NCBI RefSeq assembly: GCF_025151215.1
Contig: NZ_CP102286.1
Location: 3,844,001 to 3,908,000 of the forward strand
Reading direction: 5' to 3'
Source: Parabacteroides merdae ATCC 43184
GTDB taxonomy: Bacteria > Bacteroidota > Bacteroidia > Bacteroidales > Tannerellaceae
Length of the DNA: 64,000 bases
Below, one piece after another: positions 1-9,994 of the stretch. Positions within the stretch are counted from its first letter, which is position 1. Each line of letters starts with the position of its first letter. Under the pieces are notes generated by a model. The model was not told the origin of the DNA. It did no database searches and saw only the letters and a list, made by a program, of their open reading frames with translations. Both the position numbers and the translations under genes were made by a program.

Positions 1-3000
1 ACAACCATGTACGCACAGGACATTTCGCAAACAATGTCAATGAATTTGCAAAATGTCACATTAAAAGAATTTTTTAAGAATCTGGAGGCACAGACTTCTT
101 TTTCGGTTGTTTACCGGGATATTATCCTGAGTGAAAATCCTGATGTAGTCGTTTCTGCTTCCAATCGCCCGTTAAAGGATATCCTGTCTCAGGTACTGGA
201 AAAACACGGCCTTTCCTACAAAGTGAGTAATAAGACGATCGTTATCGTTAAGGCAGAAGCGCAGGCTCCCGTGAAACAGCGAAAAACCAAGAAAATATCT
301 GGTGTGATTACCGATGAAACAGGTCTTCCGGTAGCTGGAGCGAATATCGTAGTCAAGGGAACGACTAATGGGACCATTTCGGATATGGATGGAAACTTCT
401 CTTTAGAGGCTGCTCCGGGGGAGATGTTGGAAATATCCTATATCGGTTTTTTGCCTATGGAAGTAAAGATCGATAACAAGAATACGTTTGACATCCTGAT
501 GAAAGAGGATGCACAAGGTTTGGATGAAGTTGTCGTGATTGGTTATGGTACGGTAAAGAAAAGAGATTTGACTGGAGCTGTCGCTTCTGTCAATGCTGCC
601 AAGATTTCAGCTGTTCCGACCTCTACGGCATCGGAAGCCTTGCAGGGACGTATTCCGGGGGTTGTCGTTTCGAACGCCAACTGGTCGCCAGGCTCTACTC
701 CGAACGTGATGATCCGTGGTAAACGTTCGATCACGGCAAGCAATGATCCGTTGTATGTGATTGATGGTGTTCCCGTTACTGGCGGTATTGGCGAAATCAG
801 CCCGTCGGATATAGAGTCGATGGAAGTGTTGAAGGATGCGTCGGCAACAGCAATCTATGGTGCTCGTGGTGCGAACGGTGTTATCCTGATTACGACCAAG
901 CAGGGGAAATCAGGCAAGACTCAGATCGATTATAACGGATATGTCGGGGCGCAGACAATTTTGAACCAGCTCGATTTTTGGGATGGTCCGGAATATGCCG
1001 AATATACGCGCGAGTCTTATCGCAATACGAGCAATAATTCGATCCGCTACAACTCGGATGTGGCTTCAAAGGAGCAGGATATGGTTTGTCCGGGATTTAC
1101 ACGTGACCCGTCGATCATGGAATCGGTCATGATGGGTTGGGGTGACGATGGCGTTTACTATCCGTCCCATGTGCGTACGACCCGCTATATGGATCATGTG
1201 ACCCGCACCGGTATGGTGACCGACCATCAATTGAGTATCCGAGGTGGTGGCGAACGGACGAACTTCTTGGCTTCCGCTACTTACAATAAGAATAACGGCA
1301 TTTTCAAGGATGAGGATTATGAACGTTATTCGATCCGTTTGAATCTGAACCACGAAATCAACAAATATGTGAAGATCGGGGCGCAGACGCAATATTCGCA
1401 TGCCATTCAGCAACGCGGGGCCGGACTTGCCAGTGGTTGGCGTTTAAGCCCGTTGGCTCAGTTGTGGGATGAGAATGGCGAGATTATTCCGTTACCAGGG
1501 TCTTATAATGTCTACAATACGATGATGGACCTTGTTCCGGGTGCAGTGGACCGTCCTGTGAAAACAACCCGTTACCTGGGTAGCTATTCTCTGGATATCA
1601 AACTGCCGGTCGACGGACTGAAGTTCCGCTCTAACCTGGGCCTCGATGCCCGTACCGTACAGGACTACGAATTCTGGTCCGCTAAAACGAGTAATCGTGG
1701 CATGGGGACTTCTTATGCGAAGAATGCCGTTGACAAATACACGATGTTTACTTTGGAAAACATGCTTTTCTATGATAAGACGTTCAACGACAAACACACC
1801 TTGGGCGTGACTTTATTGCAGTCCATTCAAGAAGACAAAAGGGAAAGTGTGAACGTCGCAATGGAGAATCTGCCGGCCGATAACCTGAAATATTATGATC
1901 TGGGGTCGGGCTTGGTGACCAATACGATCGGCAGCGCGATGGTCAAGTGGAATATGGCTTCTTTCATGGGACGTATCAATTATAACTATTTAGGACGTTA
2001 CCTCCTGACGGTTTCTGCCCGTTATGACGGTTCGTCTCGTCTGGCTGACGGACACAAGTGGGTGCTTTTCCCTTCTGCCGCATTGGCATGGCGTATCAAT
2101 GAAGAATCTTTCATGTCGAGTACATCCGGATGGTTGGATAACCTGAAATTAAGACTTGGTTTTGGTAAGACTGGTAATTCGGCCGTAGATCCTTACCAAA
2201 CGAAAGGTACGTTGTCGTTGATTCGTTATCCGTTTGATAATGGTGGAACTCCAACGATCGGCTATGCCCCGAATGCGATGGCGAACAGTCTGTTGACTTG
2301 GGAAACGACGGACCAGTGGAATTTGGGTATCGATTTCGGTGTGTTGAGAGGACGTATCAACGGGACGATTGACTTGTATATGCAGAATACACATGATTTG
2401 TTGCTGAAACGCCAGTTACCGGTTGTTTCCGGTTTTCCCGATGTGCTATCGAATGTGGGTAAAACGCGTAATAAGGGTATAGAAGTTTCTATCAACTCTA
2501 TGAACATCAATTCGAAAGACTTCCAGTGGACAACTGATTTGATGCTGTCTTCCAACAAGGAAGAAATCGTTGAACTGTATAATGGCAAGAACGACGATAT
2601 CGGTAGCAAATGGTTTATCGGCCAGCCGGTGAATGTTCATTATGACTACCGGAAAGTAGGTATCTGGCAGAACACGGAGTCAGATCTTGCCGAGATGGCA
2701 AAATTCGCCGCCAACGGTACGGAGTTTGCTCCGGGCGATATCAAGATACAGGATGTGAATGGCGACTATAAGATTACGGATGCCGATAAGCAAATTCTGG
2801 GAAACCCACGTCCGAAGTTGATTGCCAGTATGGTGAATACTTTCAACTATAAAGGTTTCGACCTGTCGGTCTTTTTATATGCGAGTTTCGGTGCTATGCT
2901 GTATAATGATATTTATGCTGTGGAACATTGCGGACGTAACGGCGGTGTGAAAGTAGACTACTGGACACCGAATAACCCGACGAACGCTTATCCTCGTCCG

Positions 3001-3300
3001 AGTATTGATGAGGAGCGCCCGATCTACATCACATCCACTTATTATGAAAAAGCGGATTTCTTGCGTGTAAAGACAATGACATTGGGATATACCTTGCCGA
3101 AGACCTTGACCAATAAGTTCCTGGTGGAGAAACTGCGTGTTTATTTTACAGCCCAGAATCCGTTTATCTTTACCAATTATACGGGTATTGATCCGGAAGC
3201 AGCTAAAGTAAATTCGGCCGGTAACCCTGAAACCAACGGTAGTGGTTTCGGCACTCCGAGTGTCAGTTCCTGGATTTTTGGTATAAACTTGACTTTGTAA
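1..3300 (+). CDS. SusC/RagA-family TonB-dependent outer-membrane transporter (5' end cut by window)
   Basis: Outer-membrane beta-barrel that imports glycans or other nutrients with its SusD partner, powered by TonB. The frame is open from base 1. The first ATG (position 7) is followed directly by the mature-like YAQDISQTMSMN and has no signal peptide, so the true start lies upstream of the window. Counting from that ATG, an STN domain occupies about residues 12-82, a carboxypeptidase-like regulatory domain (SGVITDETGLPVAGANIVV onward) about 95-170, then the DEVVVIGYGTVKKRDLTG TonB-box/plug start and the barrel, ending in a typical aromatic-rich strand. The STN domain is the signal-transduction type that often works with an anti-sigma/ECF sigma pair; any such pair would lie upstream. 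A SusD gene follows 23 bp downstream. The substrate cannot be read from the sequence. Confidence 0.95.
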   Translation, partial: TTMYAQDISQTMSMNLQNVTLKEFFKNLEAQTSFSVVYRDIILSENPDVVVSASNRPLKDILSQVLEKHGLSYKVSNKTIVIVKAEAQAPVKQRKTKKISGVITDETGLPVAGANIVVKGTTNGTISDMDGNFSLEAAPGEMLEISYIGFLPMEVKIDNKNTFDILMKEDAQGLDEVVVIGYGTVKKRDLTGAVASVNAAKISAVPTSTASEALQGRIPGVVVSNANWSPGSTPNVMIRGKRSITASNDPLYVIDGVPVTGGIGEISPSDIESMEVLKDASATAIYGARGANGVILITTKQGKSGKTQIDYNGYVGAQTILNQLDFWDGPEYAEYTRESYRNTSNNSIRYNSDVASKEQDMVCPGFTRDPSIMESVMMGWGDDGVYYPSHVRTTRYMDHVTRTGMVTDHQLSIRGGGERTNFLASATYNKNNGIFKDEDYERYSIRLNLNHEINKYVKIGAQTQYSHAIQQRGAGLASGWRLSPLAQLWDENGEIIPLPGSYNVYNTMMDLVPGAVDRPVKTTRYLGSYSLDIKLPVDGLKFRSNLGLDARTVQDYEFWSAKTSNRGMGTSYAKNAVDKYTMFTLENMLFYDKTFNDKHTLGVTLLQSIQEDKRESVNVAMENLPADNLKYYDLGSGLVTNTIGSAMVKWNMASFMGRINYNYLGRYLLTVSARYDGSSRLADGHKWVLFPSAALAWRINEESFMSSTSGWLDNLKLRLGFGKTGNSAVDPYQTKGTLSLIRYPFDNGGTPTIGYAPNAMANSLLTWETTDQWNLGIDFGVLRGRINGTIDLYMQNTHDLLLKRQLPVVSGFPDVLSNVGKTRNKGIEVSINSMNINSKDFQWTTDLMLSSNKEEIVELYNGKNDDIGSKWFIGQPVNVHYDYRKVGIWQNTESDLAEMAKFAANGTEFAPGDIKIQDVNGDYKITDADKQILGNPRPKLIASMVNTFNYKGFDLSVFLYASFGAMLYNDIYAVEHCGRNGGVKVDYWTPNNPTNAYPRPSIDEERPIYITSTYYEKADFLRVKTMTLGYTLPKTLTNKFLVEKLRVYFTAQNPFIFTNYTGIDPEAAKVNSAGNPETNGSGFGTPSVSSWIFGINLTL

Positions 3301-3323
3301 TTTTAATCTTAATAAATCAAAGA

Positions 3324-5126
3324 ATGAAAATGAAATCTGTATATTGCTATATGCTGGCAGGTCTGATGTTATCTGCTTCAAGTTGCAGTAGTTGGTTAAG
3401 CGAAGACGATGCACCGGTGATGTCGTACGATTATTATGAAACGGAAGCCGGTGTAAATGCAGCCATTACGGCAGCTTACGGTTTTCTTCGTTGGGGAGTT
3501 GGTGGTGAACGTTTCGATGTATTGACCGAATTAGGAACCGATTTGTTCACGGAAGGGGAAGATGGTAGTAATCGTGAATCGTATAATAAATATGCGACAC
3601 AGTTGAATCCGGACGACGGTATTCTGTATGAAATGTGGGAAAATCACTACAAAGGGATTAGTGATGCCAATATCGCCATGCAGAAGATTCGGGATTCCCA
3701 AGACTTGTTGGAGAGTGTGAAAATACAAAGTTATGCCGAAATGCAATTTATCCGCGCCTATTTATATTTTGATTTGGTGCAGCAGTTTGGGCGTATTCCT
3801 TTGGTCACGGAAGGTAGTTTCGAGATTCGGACGGACTTCAAGCGTGCTCCGATCGCTGATGTTTATAATGTTATTATCAGTGATTTACGTAATGCCGCCG
3901 AAAATTTACCGGAGAAGGCTTCTGTTTTAGGACGTGCCACACGTTACTCAGCTGCCCATTTGTTGGCGAAGGTTTATCTGACTCGTGGTAGCGCAGTCAA
4001 AGATGCGCGTGGTCAGAAAGCGACAGATATGGATAGTACGCTTTATTATGCTGAGCAAGTGATCAACAGTGGAGCTTATGCTTTGCAAGAAAACTTCTCC
4101 TCTCTGTGGGATATCAAGAATCAGGGGAACTCCGAAGCTGTGTTTGCCGTGCAGTTCACAACCGAGCCGATGTTTAACGGAGATGGTAACAAGCAGCATC
4201 TCTATTGGCTGTCTTGGTATGAAGATCAGCCGGGTATGTTGAGAGATATTGAAAACGGTCGTCCGTACCGTCGTCACGTGGCGACAAAGAAAACGATGGA
4301 CGATTTATTCGATCGTTTGCATGATTCACGTTTTTATAAGAGTTTCAAATGGGTCTACTATGCAAATAATGTAAGCACGCTGCCTGTTTGGGAGTCGCTT
4401 TCTTATGACGGAAACGTCTATTTTACGCCGGATCCTTCTAAAGGGCAAATAGAGGGCGAGTTGAAATTCCAGCATGGCGATACGGCGATTTATTATACGA
4501 TGCAGGAAACAGGGCTTGCTTCTAATAGTGACGAGATGCGGAAATTGCGTGCAGACTATACTTATTCTTATTTCCCTCGCGAAATGCATTCGATCCGTTA
4601 TTTTCCGTCACTGGTGAAATACCTTGATCCGAGCCGTCCTTCTGTGTCTGAAGAAAAGGGATCTCGCGAATGGGTGCGTATGCGTTTGGGAGAAACGTAT
4701 TTGTTGGCAGCGGAAGCTGCCGGTCGTAAAGGTGATTTCGACAAGGCTGCTGAATATATCAATGTGATCCGCAAGCGTGCCGCTTGGGCCGAAGGTGAGC
4801 AAAAAGACCAGCAGATCTGGCTTTTCGAAGGTGGAGTGAACGATACGAAGAGTACGTATGATGCACTTAAAGTTTCTCCGGCTGATCTACAAGGTGATTT
4901 TATCGAATTTATTCTGAACGAACGCGGACGTGAATTACTGGGAGAAACCAATCGTTGGGAAGATTTGGTTCGTTGTGAACTGCTGTATGATTGGGTGAAG
5001 AAATACAATCCGGATGCAATCTACATTAAACCGTATCACAAACTTCGTCCTATCCCGCAGAAACACATCGACCGTCTGAATCCTGTTGGTGAGCTCAGTG
5101 AAGAACAGAATGAAGGTTATTATTGA
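3324..5126 (+). CDS. SusD/RagB-family surface lipoprotein
   Basis: Nutrient-binding lipoprotein that caps the SusC barrel at the cell surface. It starts with a lipoprotein signal peptide (LMLSASSC, acylated Cys near residue 21), followed by a SusD-like region with GVNAAITAAYGFLRW, the RAYLYFDLVQQFGRIPLV TPR-type motif and the C-terminal FILNERGRELLGE motif typical of the family. At 600 residues it is of usual size. It is co-transcribed with the SusC gene and followed by a strong terminator. Met-3 (base 3330) is an equally possible start. No glycan enzyme lies next to it, so the substrate is unknown. Confidence 0.93.
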   Translation: MKMKSVYCYMLAGLMLSASSCSSWLSEDDAPVMSYDYYETEAGVNAAITAAYGFLRWGVGGERFDVLTELGTDLFTEGEDGSNRESYNKYATQLNPDDGILYEMWENHYKGISDANIAMQKIRDSQDLLESVKIQSYAEMQFIRAYLYFDLVQQFGRIPLVTEGSFEIRTDFKRAPIADVYNVIISDLRNAAENLPEKASVLGRATRYSAAHLLAKVYLTRGSAVKDARGQKATDMDSTLYYAEQVINSGAYALQENFSSLWDIKNQGNSEAVFAVQFTTEPMFNGDGNKQHLYWLSWYEDQPGMLRDIENGRPYRRHVATKKTMDDLFDRLHDSRFYKSFKWVYYANNVSTLPVWESLSYDGNVYFTPDPSKGQIEGELKFQHGDTAIYYTMQETGLASNSDEMRKLRADYTYSYFPREMHSIRYFPSLVKYLDPSRPSVSEEKGSREWVRMRLGETYLLAAEAAGRKGDFDKAAEYINVIRKRAAWAEGEQKDQQIWLFEGGVNDTKSTYDALKVSPADLQGDFIEFILNERGRELLGETNRWEDLVRCELLYDWVKKYNPDAIYIKPYHKLRPIPQKHIDRLNPVGELSEEQNEGYY

Positions 5127-5178
5127 TGTCTGTCTTTAGAGATAAAGCGATATAAAAAGTAGGTATTAGTTAAAAGTG

Positions 5179-5225
5179 GCCGGCTACAATGGAATAGATG
5201 ATATTCCGCCGTAGCCGGCTTTTTC
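5179..5225 (+). terminator. Rho-independent terminator after susCD
   Basis: GCCGGCTAC (5179-5187) pairs perfectly with GTAGCCGGC (5211-5219) and is followed by a run of T. It lies 53 bp after the SusD stop and closes the operon. Confidence 0.9.
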
Positions 5226-5226
5226 T

Positions 5227-5638
5227 GTGTTTTTTCTAAAGAACCTTGAAAAAAGGAAGGAGGAATATCGGATTTTTGAATCTTCTGTTTATCTTTGTCG
5301 TGTACAGTAAGCAGGATAAAGCGTTATCGCTGGTACAACTTTGGTGGTGAACACGAAAGTTTATATATTATCTCTTGATTGAAACCTCGAAATTTCTAGA
5401 TAACTAGTGGATAGTATGTGAATTTTGTTCGCGTTTTTTCTTGTCATGCAAGATGGGTGTTTATGCACTTGCGTATTCAAGATAAAAAACGTGGGTAATT
5501 ATTGCATACAACTAGTTATAGGTTATTCGAGGTCCTTAATCGAGTGTATGTTGCTAATTCCCACGTTTCTTTATAATAACCATATAATTGGGGAATTGTT
5601 GGATATATGGGATTTTTTCAGGTCGAATTTAAGTAAAT
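5227..5638. other. Gene-poor stretch with one promoter-like box
   Basis: No convincing coding region. A TATCTTTG box (5290-5297) fits the Bacteroidetes -7 consensus TAnnTTTG but has no well-spaced TTTG -33 element. It could drive the unrecognised ORF at 5639 with a leader of more than 300 bases. Overlapping ORFs here (for example 5425-5706) have no family resemblance. Confidence 0.3.
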
Positions 5639-6049
5639 ATGGAATTACCTTTATCTATTTCAAATCTTCAGGAGCAATGGTTGCTATCTTTTTTGAAAAA
5701 ACTTGATCCTGCCAATATTACTGAGCTTTTTTGGCAATTGCGGCCTTATGTAGTCTTGCATCATGTGGAGTTTAAGGAGTCTTCGTTTTCTTTTTCATCA
5801 GTTGGTATTATTAATTTTGTAGATATTGTCGGTTTTGTCCGTAAGAATGATACTTTGGGTATTCTGTTGAGGAACGGCTGTTTCTATTTGTTTTCTGCAG
5901 TAAGTAGGGACCGGCAGTGCATATTGGTTTGTGATCCTGAATTTTATAAGCAAACGGGAAGAAGGTTGGGAGGCTGGTCTCTTTTTGTTGCGAAACGGCA
6001 ATTATTGTGGTGGAAAATAAAGGAATATCTGCATCGGAATATATTTTGA
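5639..6049 (+). CDS. Hypothetical protein, 136 aa
   Basis: I do not recognise this ORF. It has an ATG start, a plausible amino-acid mix, no signal peptide and no clear membrane segment (begins MELPLSISNLQEQWLLSF). It ends in a basic, tryptophan-rich tail (KRQLLWWKIKEYLHRN). It sits 46 bp before the tricorn protease gene, which has its own -7 box. It could be a real lineage-specific gene or a chance ORF. The codon pattern is more AT-rich than that of its neighbours. Confidence 0.4.
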   Translation: MELPLSISNLQEQWLLSFLKKLDPANITELFWQLRPYVVLHHVEFKESSFSFSSVGIINFVDIVGFVRKNDTLGILLRNGCFYLFSAVSRDRQCILVCDPEFYKQTGRRLGGWSLFVAKRQLLWWKIKEYLHRNIF

Positions 6050-6062
6050 GCTTTACTTTTTT

Positions 6063-6070
6063 TACCTTTG
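6063..6070 (+). promoter_or_regulatory. Promoter -7 box for the tricorn protease gene
   Basis: TACCTTTG matches TAnnTTTG, 26 bp before the start codon. A TTTG at 6045-6048 is closer than the usual -33 spacing, so only the -7 element is convincing. Confidence 0.5.
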
Positions 6071-6095
6071 TCGGTTGACTAAACGATAATTAGGT

Positions 6096-9000
6096 ATGAA
6101 GAAGAAACTTATCTTTTCTTTATTGGTTCTGGCTGGTGTCCCTTCACTGTCGATGGCGGTGGACGAAGCGCGTTTGTTGCGTTTCCCGGCTACGAACGGC
6201 AATGAGATTGTTTTCTCGTATGCGGGCGACCTCTACAAGGTTCCGGCTACGGGTGGCGAAGCCAGGCGCCTGACTTCGCATGTGGGGTACGAAATGTTTC
6301 CTCGTTTTTCACCGGACGGCAAAACGATTGCATTCACCGGGCAATACGATGGTAATACAGAAGTGTATACCATGCCGGTGACGGGTGGAGAACCGCTGCG
6401 TGTGACCTATACGGCAACAAACAGCCGGGATGACTTGGGTGATCGTATGGGACCGAACAATATCGTGATGACCTGGACGCCTGATGGCAGTCGGATTGTG
6501 TATCGCAACCGCATCAGCGATGGCTTTAGCGGAAAGTTGTTCACGGTGGAAAAGGAGGGTGGCTTGTCTGAAGCCATACCTCTTCCTGAAGGTGGATTCT
6601 GCAGCTATTCTCCCGATGGTAAACAGTTGGCTTATAACCGTGTCATGCGGGAGTTCCGTACCTGGAAATACTACAAAGGCGGGATGGCGGATGATGTCTG
6701 GATCTATAGTTCCGATAAGAAGACAGTCGAAAACATTACGGACAATCCTGCACAGGACATTATCCCGATGTGGATCGGCGATGAAATCTTCTTTCTTTCC
6801 GACCGTGACCGAACAATGAACATCTTTGTTTATAATACGAAGACCAAACAGACGGACAAAGTCACTGACTTTACCGAATACGACGTAAAGTTCCCAAGCG
6901 CAAATGGCAATACGATCGTTTTTGAAAATGGCGGTTATATTTATAAGATGGATGCTGGGAGTAAGAAGCCCGAAAAGGTGAACATCACCTTGACTTCCGA
7001 CAATATTTACGCCCGTAGCGAAATTAAGGATGGAGCTGACTATATTACCGAGGCCTGCCTGTCGCCCGACGGTGAACGTTTAGTGGTGACTGCCCGTGGC
7101 GAAGTGTTCAACTTGCCGGTTGAGAAGGGTGTGACAAAGAATATCACCCGTTCGCCAGGAGCACATGACCGCAATGCGCAATGGTCGCCCGACGGCAAAT
7201 TCATCGTCTATATTTCGGATGCGACCGGAGAGACAGAACTCTATATGCAGGATGCCATTGGAGGCGAACACGTCCAGCTGACAAAGGATAATGACACTTA
7301 TATCCGCGGTTTTGAACTAAGCCCGGATTCCAAAGCGGTTGTTTATACGGATCGTAAGAACCGTATGAATCTCTTGGACGTTGCTACAAAGAAGGTGACG
7401 ACCTTGTTGCAGGACCCGATGGGCGAGCCGCGGGGAGTGACTTTTTCGCCGGATAGCAAGTGGCTGACTTATACCCGTACAGGGAACAATGAATATAGTA
7501 TCGTTTATGTTTATAATCTGGCTGAAAAGAAAGAATACCCGGTGACAGACAAGTGGTATGATTCCTCTTCCCCGGTATTCAGTACGGACGGTAAATATCT
7601 GGTTTTTGCATCTGCCCGTGATTTTAATCCGACTTATGGATCGCTGGAATGGAACCATGTCTATAATAATATGTACGGGGTTTATTTGACGTTGTTGTCC
7701 AAAGATACTCCTTCGCCTTTCATTGAGAAGGATGCGGAAGTCTCTGTTGCCAAAGAGGAATCAAAGAAAAATACATCGGTTAAGAAGGAGGAGACAAGGA
7801 AAGACGAGTTTGCCACTTCTGCTGTCAAGATCGATTTCGATGGGATTACGGATCGTGTCGTCAAGTTGCCGGTGAGTCCTTCCTATTATGGGAATTTTTA
7901 TTCAGACGGAAACAAGGTTTACTACTGGGGACGTGGAGGTACGAGAGTATTCGACTTGAAAGAGCAGAAGGAAGACGTGGTGGCCGATGGCGCTTCTATG
8001 GGTGTCGAACCCGGTAGCAAGAAAGTGCTCTTCTTCAAAGGTGATGCTCTTTATGTGACGGATATTCCTTCGGGAAAGGCAGACTTGGGTGATCCGGTGA
8101 ACTTGTCGAATATGAAGATTGCGGTCGATTATCCGAAGGAATGGGCGCAGATTTTTGATGAGGCATGGCGGGCTTATCGCGATGGTTTCTATCTAGAGAA
8201 TATGCATGGGGTAGATTGGAATGCGGTCAAAGCAAAATATCAGGTGCTTGTCCCATATGCCAAGACACGTCTGGATTTGAATTACATCATCGGTGAAATG
8301 ATCGGCGAACTGAACTGTGGTCATGCATATGTGAATCCGGGTGAAGTAGAACGTCCCAACAGGATAAAGACGGGGCTGTTAGGCGCTGAGATCTCCCGTG
8401 ATAAGAGTGGTTTCTTCCGTTTGGAAAAGATCTTGCCGGGCGCTTCCTGGAGCAAGTCGTTGCGTTCTCCGTTGACGGAGCCGGGCATTGAGGCGAAGGC
8501 TGGCGAGTTTATCGTGGCGATCGACGGTGTGCCGACAAACAGTGTGAAAGACATGTATTCGTTGTTGGTCGGCAAGGCTGGTGTCCCGACGGAGATTTTG
8601 TTGAACAGTAAACCGCAGCTGGAGGGAGCACGCAAAACCGTGATCAGTCCGCTGGAAGAAGAATATTCTTTGTATCATTATAACTGGGTACAGGATAATA
8701 TTAAGAAAGTCGATAAAGCATCGAACGGCAAGATCGGCTATATCTATATTCCGGATATGGGACCAGAAGGACTGAATGAATTCTCCCGCTATTTCTATCC
8801 GCAGCTCAACAAGGAAGGGTTGATTATTGACGACCGTGCCAATGGGGGGGGGAATGTTTCGCCGATGATCCTCGAACGCCTTTCCCGTGAACCGTATCGG
8901 TTGACGATGCGTCGTGGTTCAGCCCGTATCGGAACTGTTCCCGATGCCGTGCAAGTAGGTCCGAAAGTATGCTTGATCAATAAATATTCGGCTTCCGACG

Positions 9001-9335
9001 GCGACCTCTTCCCTTGGGGCTTCCGTGCGCTGGGATTGGGCAAACTGATCGGGACTCGTACGTGGGGTGGAATTGTCGGTATCAGTGGCTCGTTACCTTA
9101 TATGGACGGGACGGACATCCGTGTACCTTTCTTCACAAGTTTCGATCCGAAAACCGGTAGCTGGATTATTGAGAATCATGGTGTCGATCCTGATATCCTG
9201 ATCGATAATGATCCCGTCAAAGAATGGAACGGTGAAGACCAGCAACTCGACCGTGCCATTCAGGAGGTCATGAAAGAACTCCAGGACCGCAAACCGCTTC
9301 CGGGAGTGCCGACACCGAGAGACTTTAGTAAATAA
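6096..9335 (+). CDS. Tricorn-type S41 protease with TolB-like propellers and PDZ domain
   Basis: Large serine protease, exported by a cleavable signal peptide (cut near LSMA/VDEAR), so probably periplasmic. The first ~300 residues and the following ~330 form two TolB/WD-like propellers with repeated FSPDGK and WSPDGKFIVY motifs. A low-complexity Lys/Glu linker lies around residues 545-570, a PDZ-like region around 765-840, and the S41 catalytic domain after that. Expected catalytic residues by family resemblance are His743 (NCGHAYVN), Ser967-Asp968 (YSASDGDLF) and Glu1026 (IIENHGVD), close to the archaeal tricorn numbering. Length (1079 aa) is normal. A G10 tract lies inside the catalytic domain (N-G-G-G-N region). 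Confidence 0.93.
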   Translation: MKKKLIFSLLVLAGVPSLSMAVDEARLLRFPATNGNEIVFSYAGDLYKVPATGGEARRLTSHVGYEMFPRFSPDGKTIAFTGQYDGNTEVYTMPVTGGEPLRVTYTATNSRDDLGDRMGPNNIVMTWTPDGSRIVYRNRISDGFSGKLFTVEKEGGLSEAIPLPEGGFCSYSPDGKQLAYNRVMREFRTWKYYKGGMADDVWIYSSDKKTVENITDNPAQDIIPMWIGDEIFFLSDRDRTMNIFVYNTKTKQTDKVTDFTEYDVKFPSANGNTIVFENGGYIYKMDAGSKKPEKVNITLTSDNIYARSEIKDGADYITEACLSPDGERLVVTARGEVFNLPVEKGVTKNITRSPGAHDRNAQWSPDGKFIVYISDATGETELYMQDAIGGEHVQLTKDNDTYIRGFELSPDSKAVVYTDRKNRMNLLDVATKKVTTLLQDPMGEPRGVTFSPDSKWLTYTRTGNNEYSIVYVYNLAEKKEYPVTDKWYDSSSPVFSTDGKYLVFASARDFNPTYGSLEWNHVYNNMYGVYLTLLSKDTPSPFIEKDAEVSVAKEESKKNTSVKKEETRKDEFATSAVKIDFDGITDRVVKLPVSPSYYGNFYSDGNKVYYWGRGGTRVFDLKEQKEDVVADGASMGVEPGSKKVLFFKGDALYVTDIPSGKADLGDPVNLSNMKIAVDYPKEWAQIFDEAWRAYRDGFYLENMHGVDWNAVKAKYQVLVPYAKTRLDLNYIIGEMIGELNCGHAYVNPGEVERPNRIKTGLLGAEISRDKSGFFRLEKILPGASWSKSLRSPLTEPGIEAKAGEFIVAIDGVPTNSVKDMYSLLVGKAGVPTEILLNSKPQLEGARKTVISPLEEEYSLYHYNWVQDNIKKVDKASNGKIGYIYIPDMGPEGLNEFSRYFYPQLNKEGLIIDDRANGGGNVSPMILERLSREPYRLTMRRGSARIGTVPDAVQVGPKVCLINKYSASDGDLFPWGFRALGLGKLIGTRTWGGIVGISGSLPYMDGTDIRVPFFTSFDPKTGSWIIENHGVDPDILIDNDPVKEWNGEDQQLDRAIQEVMKELQDRKPLPGVPTPRDFSK

Positions 9336-9336
9336 T

Positions 9337-9442
9337 TGACAATTAACAATGGACAATTGGCAATTAAAGAAAGGACAATGAATGCTTTTCTTGATTGTCA
9401 GTTGTCCGTTGGATTAATTGTCAATTGACAATTATCAATTAG
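9337..9442. repeat. CAATTG-rich intergenic repeat
   Basis: Spacer made of variants of TTGACAATTAACAATGGACAA and its complement, able to fold on itself (TTGTCAATTGACAATTATCAA near the right end). The same kind of spacer occurs at 28657-28757 and 61624-61706 in this window. Confidence 0.7.
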
Positions 9443-9448
9443 AAAAGT

Positions 9449-9973
9449 ATGGAACGCTTTGCCGCAATTGACTTTGAGATCGCTAATGGAAAGCGCAGTA
9501 GTATTTGCAGTATCGGGGTTGCTATTATTGAGGACAATAAGGTAATCGATTCTGTTTACATGCTGGTCCGTCCCTATCCGAACTTCTACACTCGGTTTAC
9601 TACTGCCATTCATGGCATAACCATGCAGGATACAATCGACTCTCCCGACTTTGAGGAAGCCTGGACCAGGATAGCCGGCAGATTGCAAGATATCCCACTG
9701 GTTGCCCATAACAGTTCTTTTGACGAAGGTTGCCTGCGGGCAGCTCACGAAGCCTATGACCTTGCCTATCCCAAATATCAGTTTTATTGCACCTGCCGTT
9801 TGTCGAGGCGCATGTATCCTTTCCTGGCTAACCACCAACTACAGACTGTTGCCGCTCATTGCGGATACGATCTGACCTATCATCACCATGCAATGGCTGA
9901 TGCTTATGCCTGTGCTCATATCGCGGCAACCATGATGCGGGAAAAGGGAGTCGAAAGGCTGTGTGATTTATGA
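9449..9973 (+). CDS. DEDDh 3'-5' exonuclease (DnaQ/RNase T-like)
   Basis: Predicted two-metal 3'-5' exonuclease of the DNA polymerase III epsilon superfamily, cytoplasmic. All DEDDh positions are visible: Asp8 and Glu10 (AAIDFEIANG), Asp92 (LVAHNSSFDEG), His146 and Asp151 (HHAMADAYA). At 174 residues it is a stand-alone nuclease domain with no polymerase, BRCT or UvrC-like partner. Bacteroidetes often carry such single-domain forms. It is separated from the protease gene by a repeat spacer and converges on the minus-strand symporter gene. Confidence 0.88.
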   Translation: MERFAAIDFEIANGKRSSICSIGVAIIEDNKVIDSVYMLVRPYPNFYTRFTTAIHGITMQDTIDSPDFEEAWTRIAGRLQDIPLVAHNSSFDEGCLRAAHEAYDLAYPKYQFYCTCRLSRRMYPFLANHQLQTVAAHCGYDLTYHHHAMADAYACAHIAATMMREKGVERLCDL

Positions 9974-9994
9974 CGAGGCAGATGTTTGAGAAGC

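Noticed and set aside
5300-5420. Possible tRNA or small RNA in the gap after susCD
   Set aside because: No cloverleaf, no TTC-type T-arm or CCA end could be formed.
5425-5706. 93-aa ORF upstream of the tricorn gene
   Set aside because: Overlaps the better ORF at 5639, no family resemblance, cysteine/phenylalanine-rich composition typical of AT-rich non-coding sequence.
8841-8856. Frameshift in the tricorn gene at the G10 run
   Set aside because: The reading frame is continuous through the run and all catalytic motifs follow in frame.
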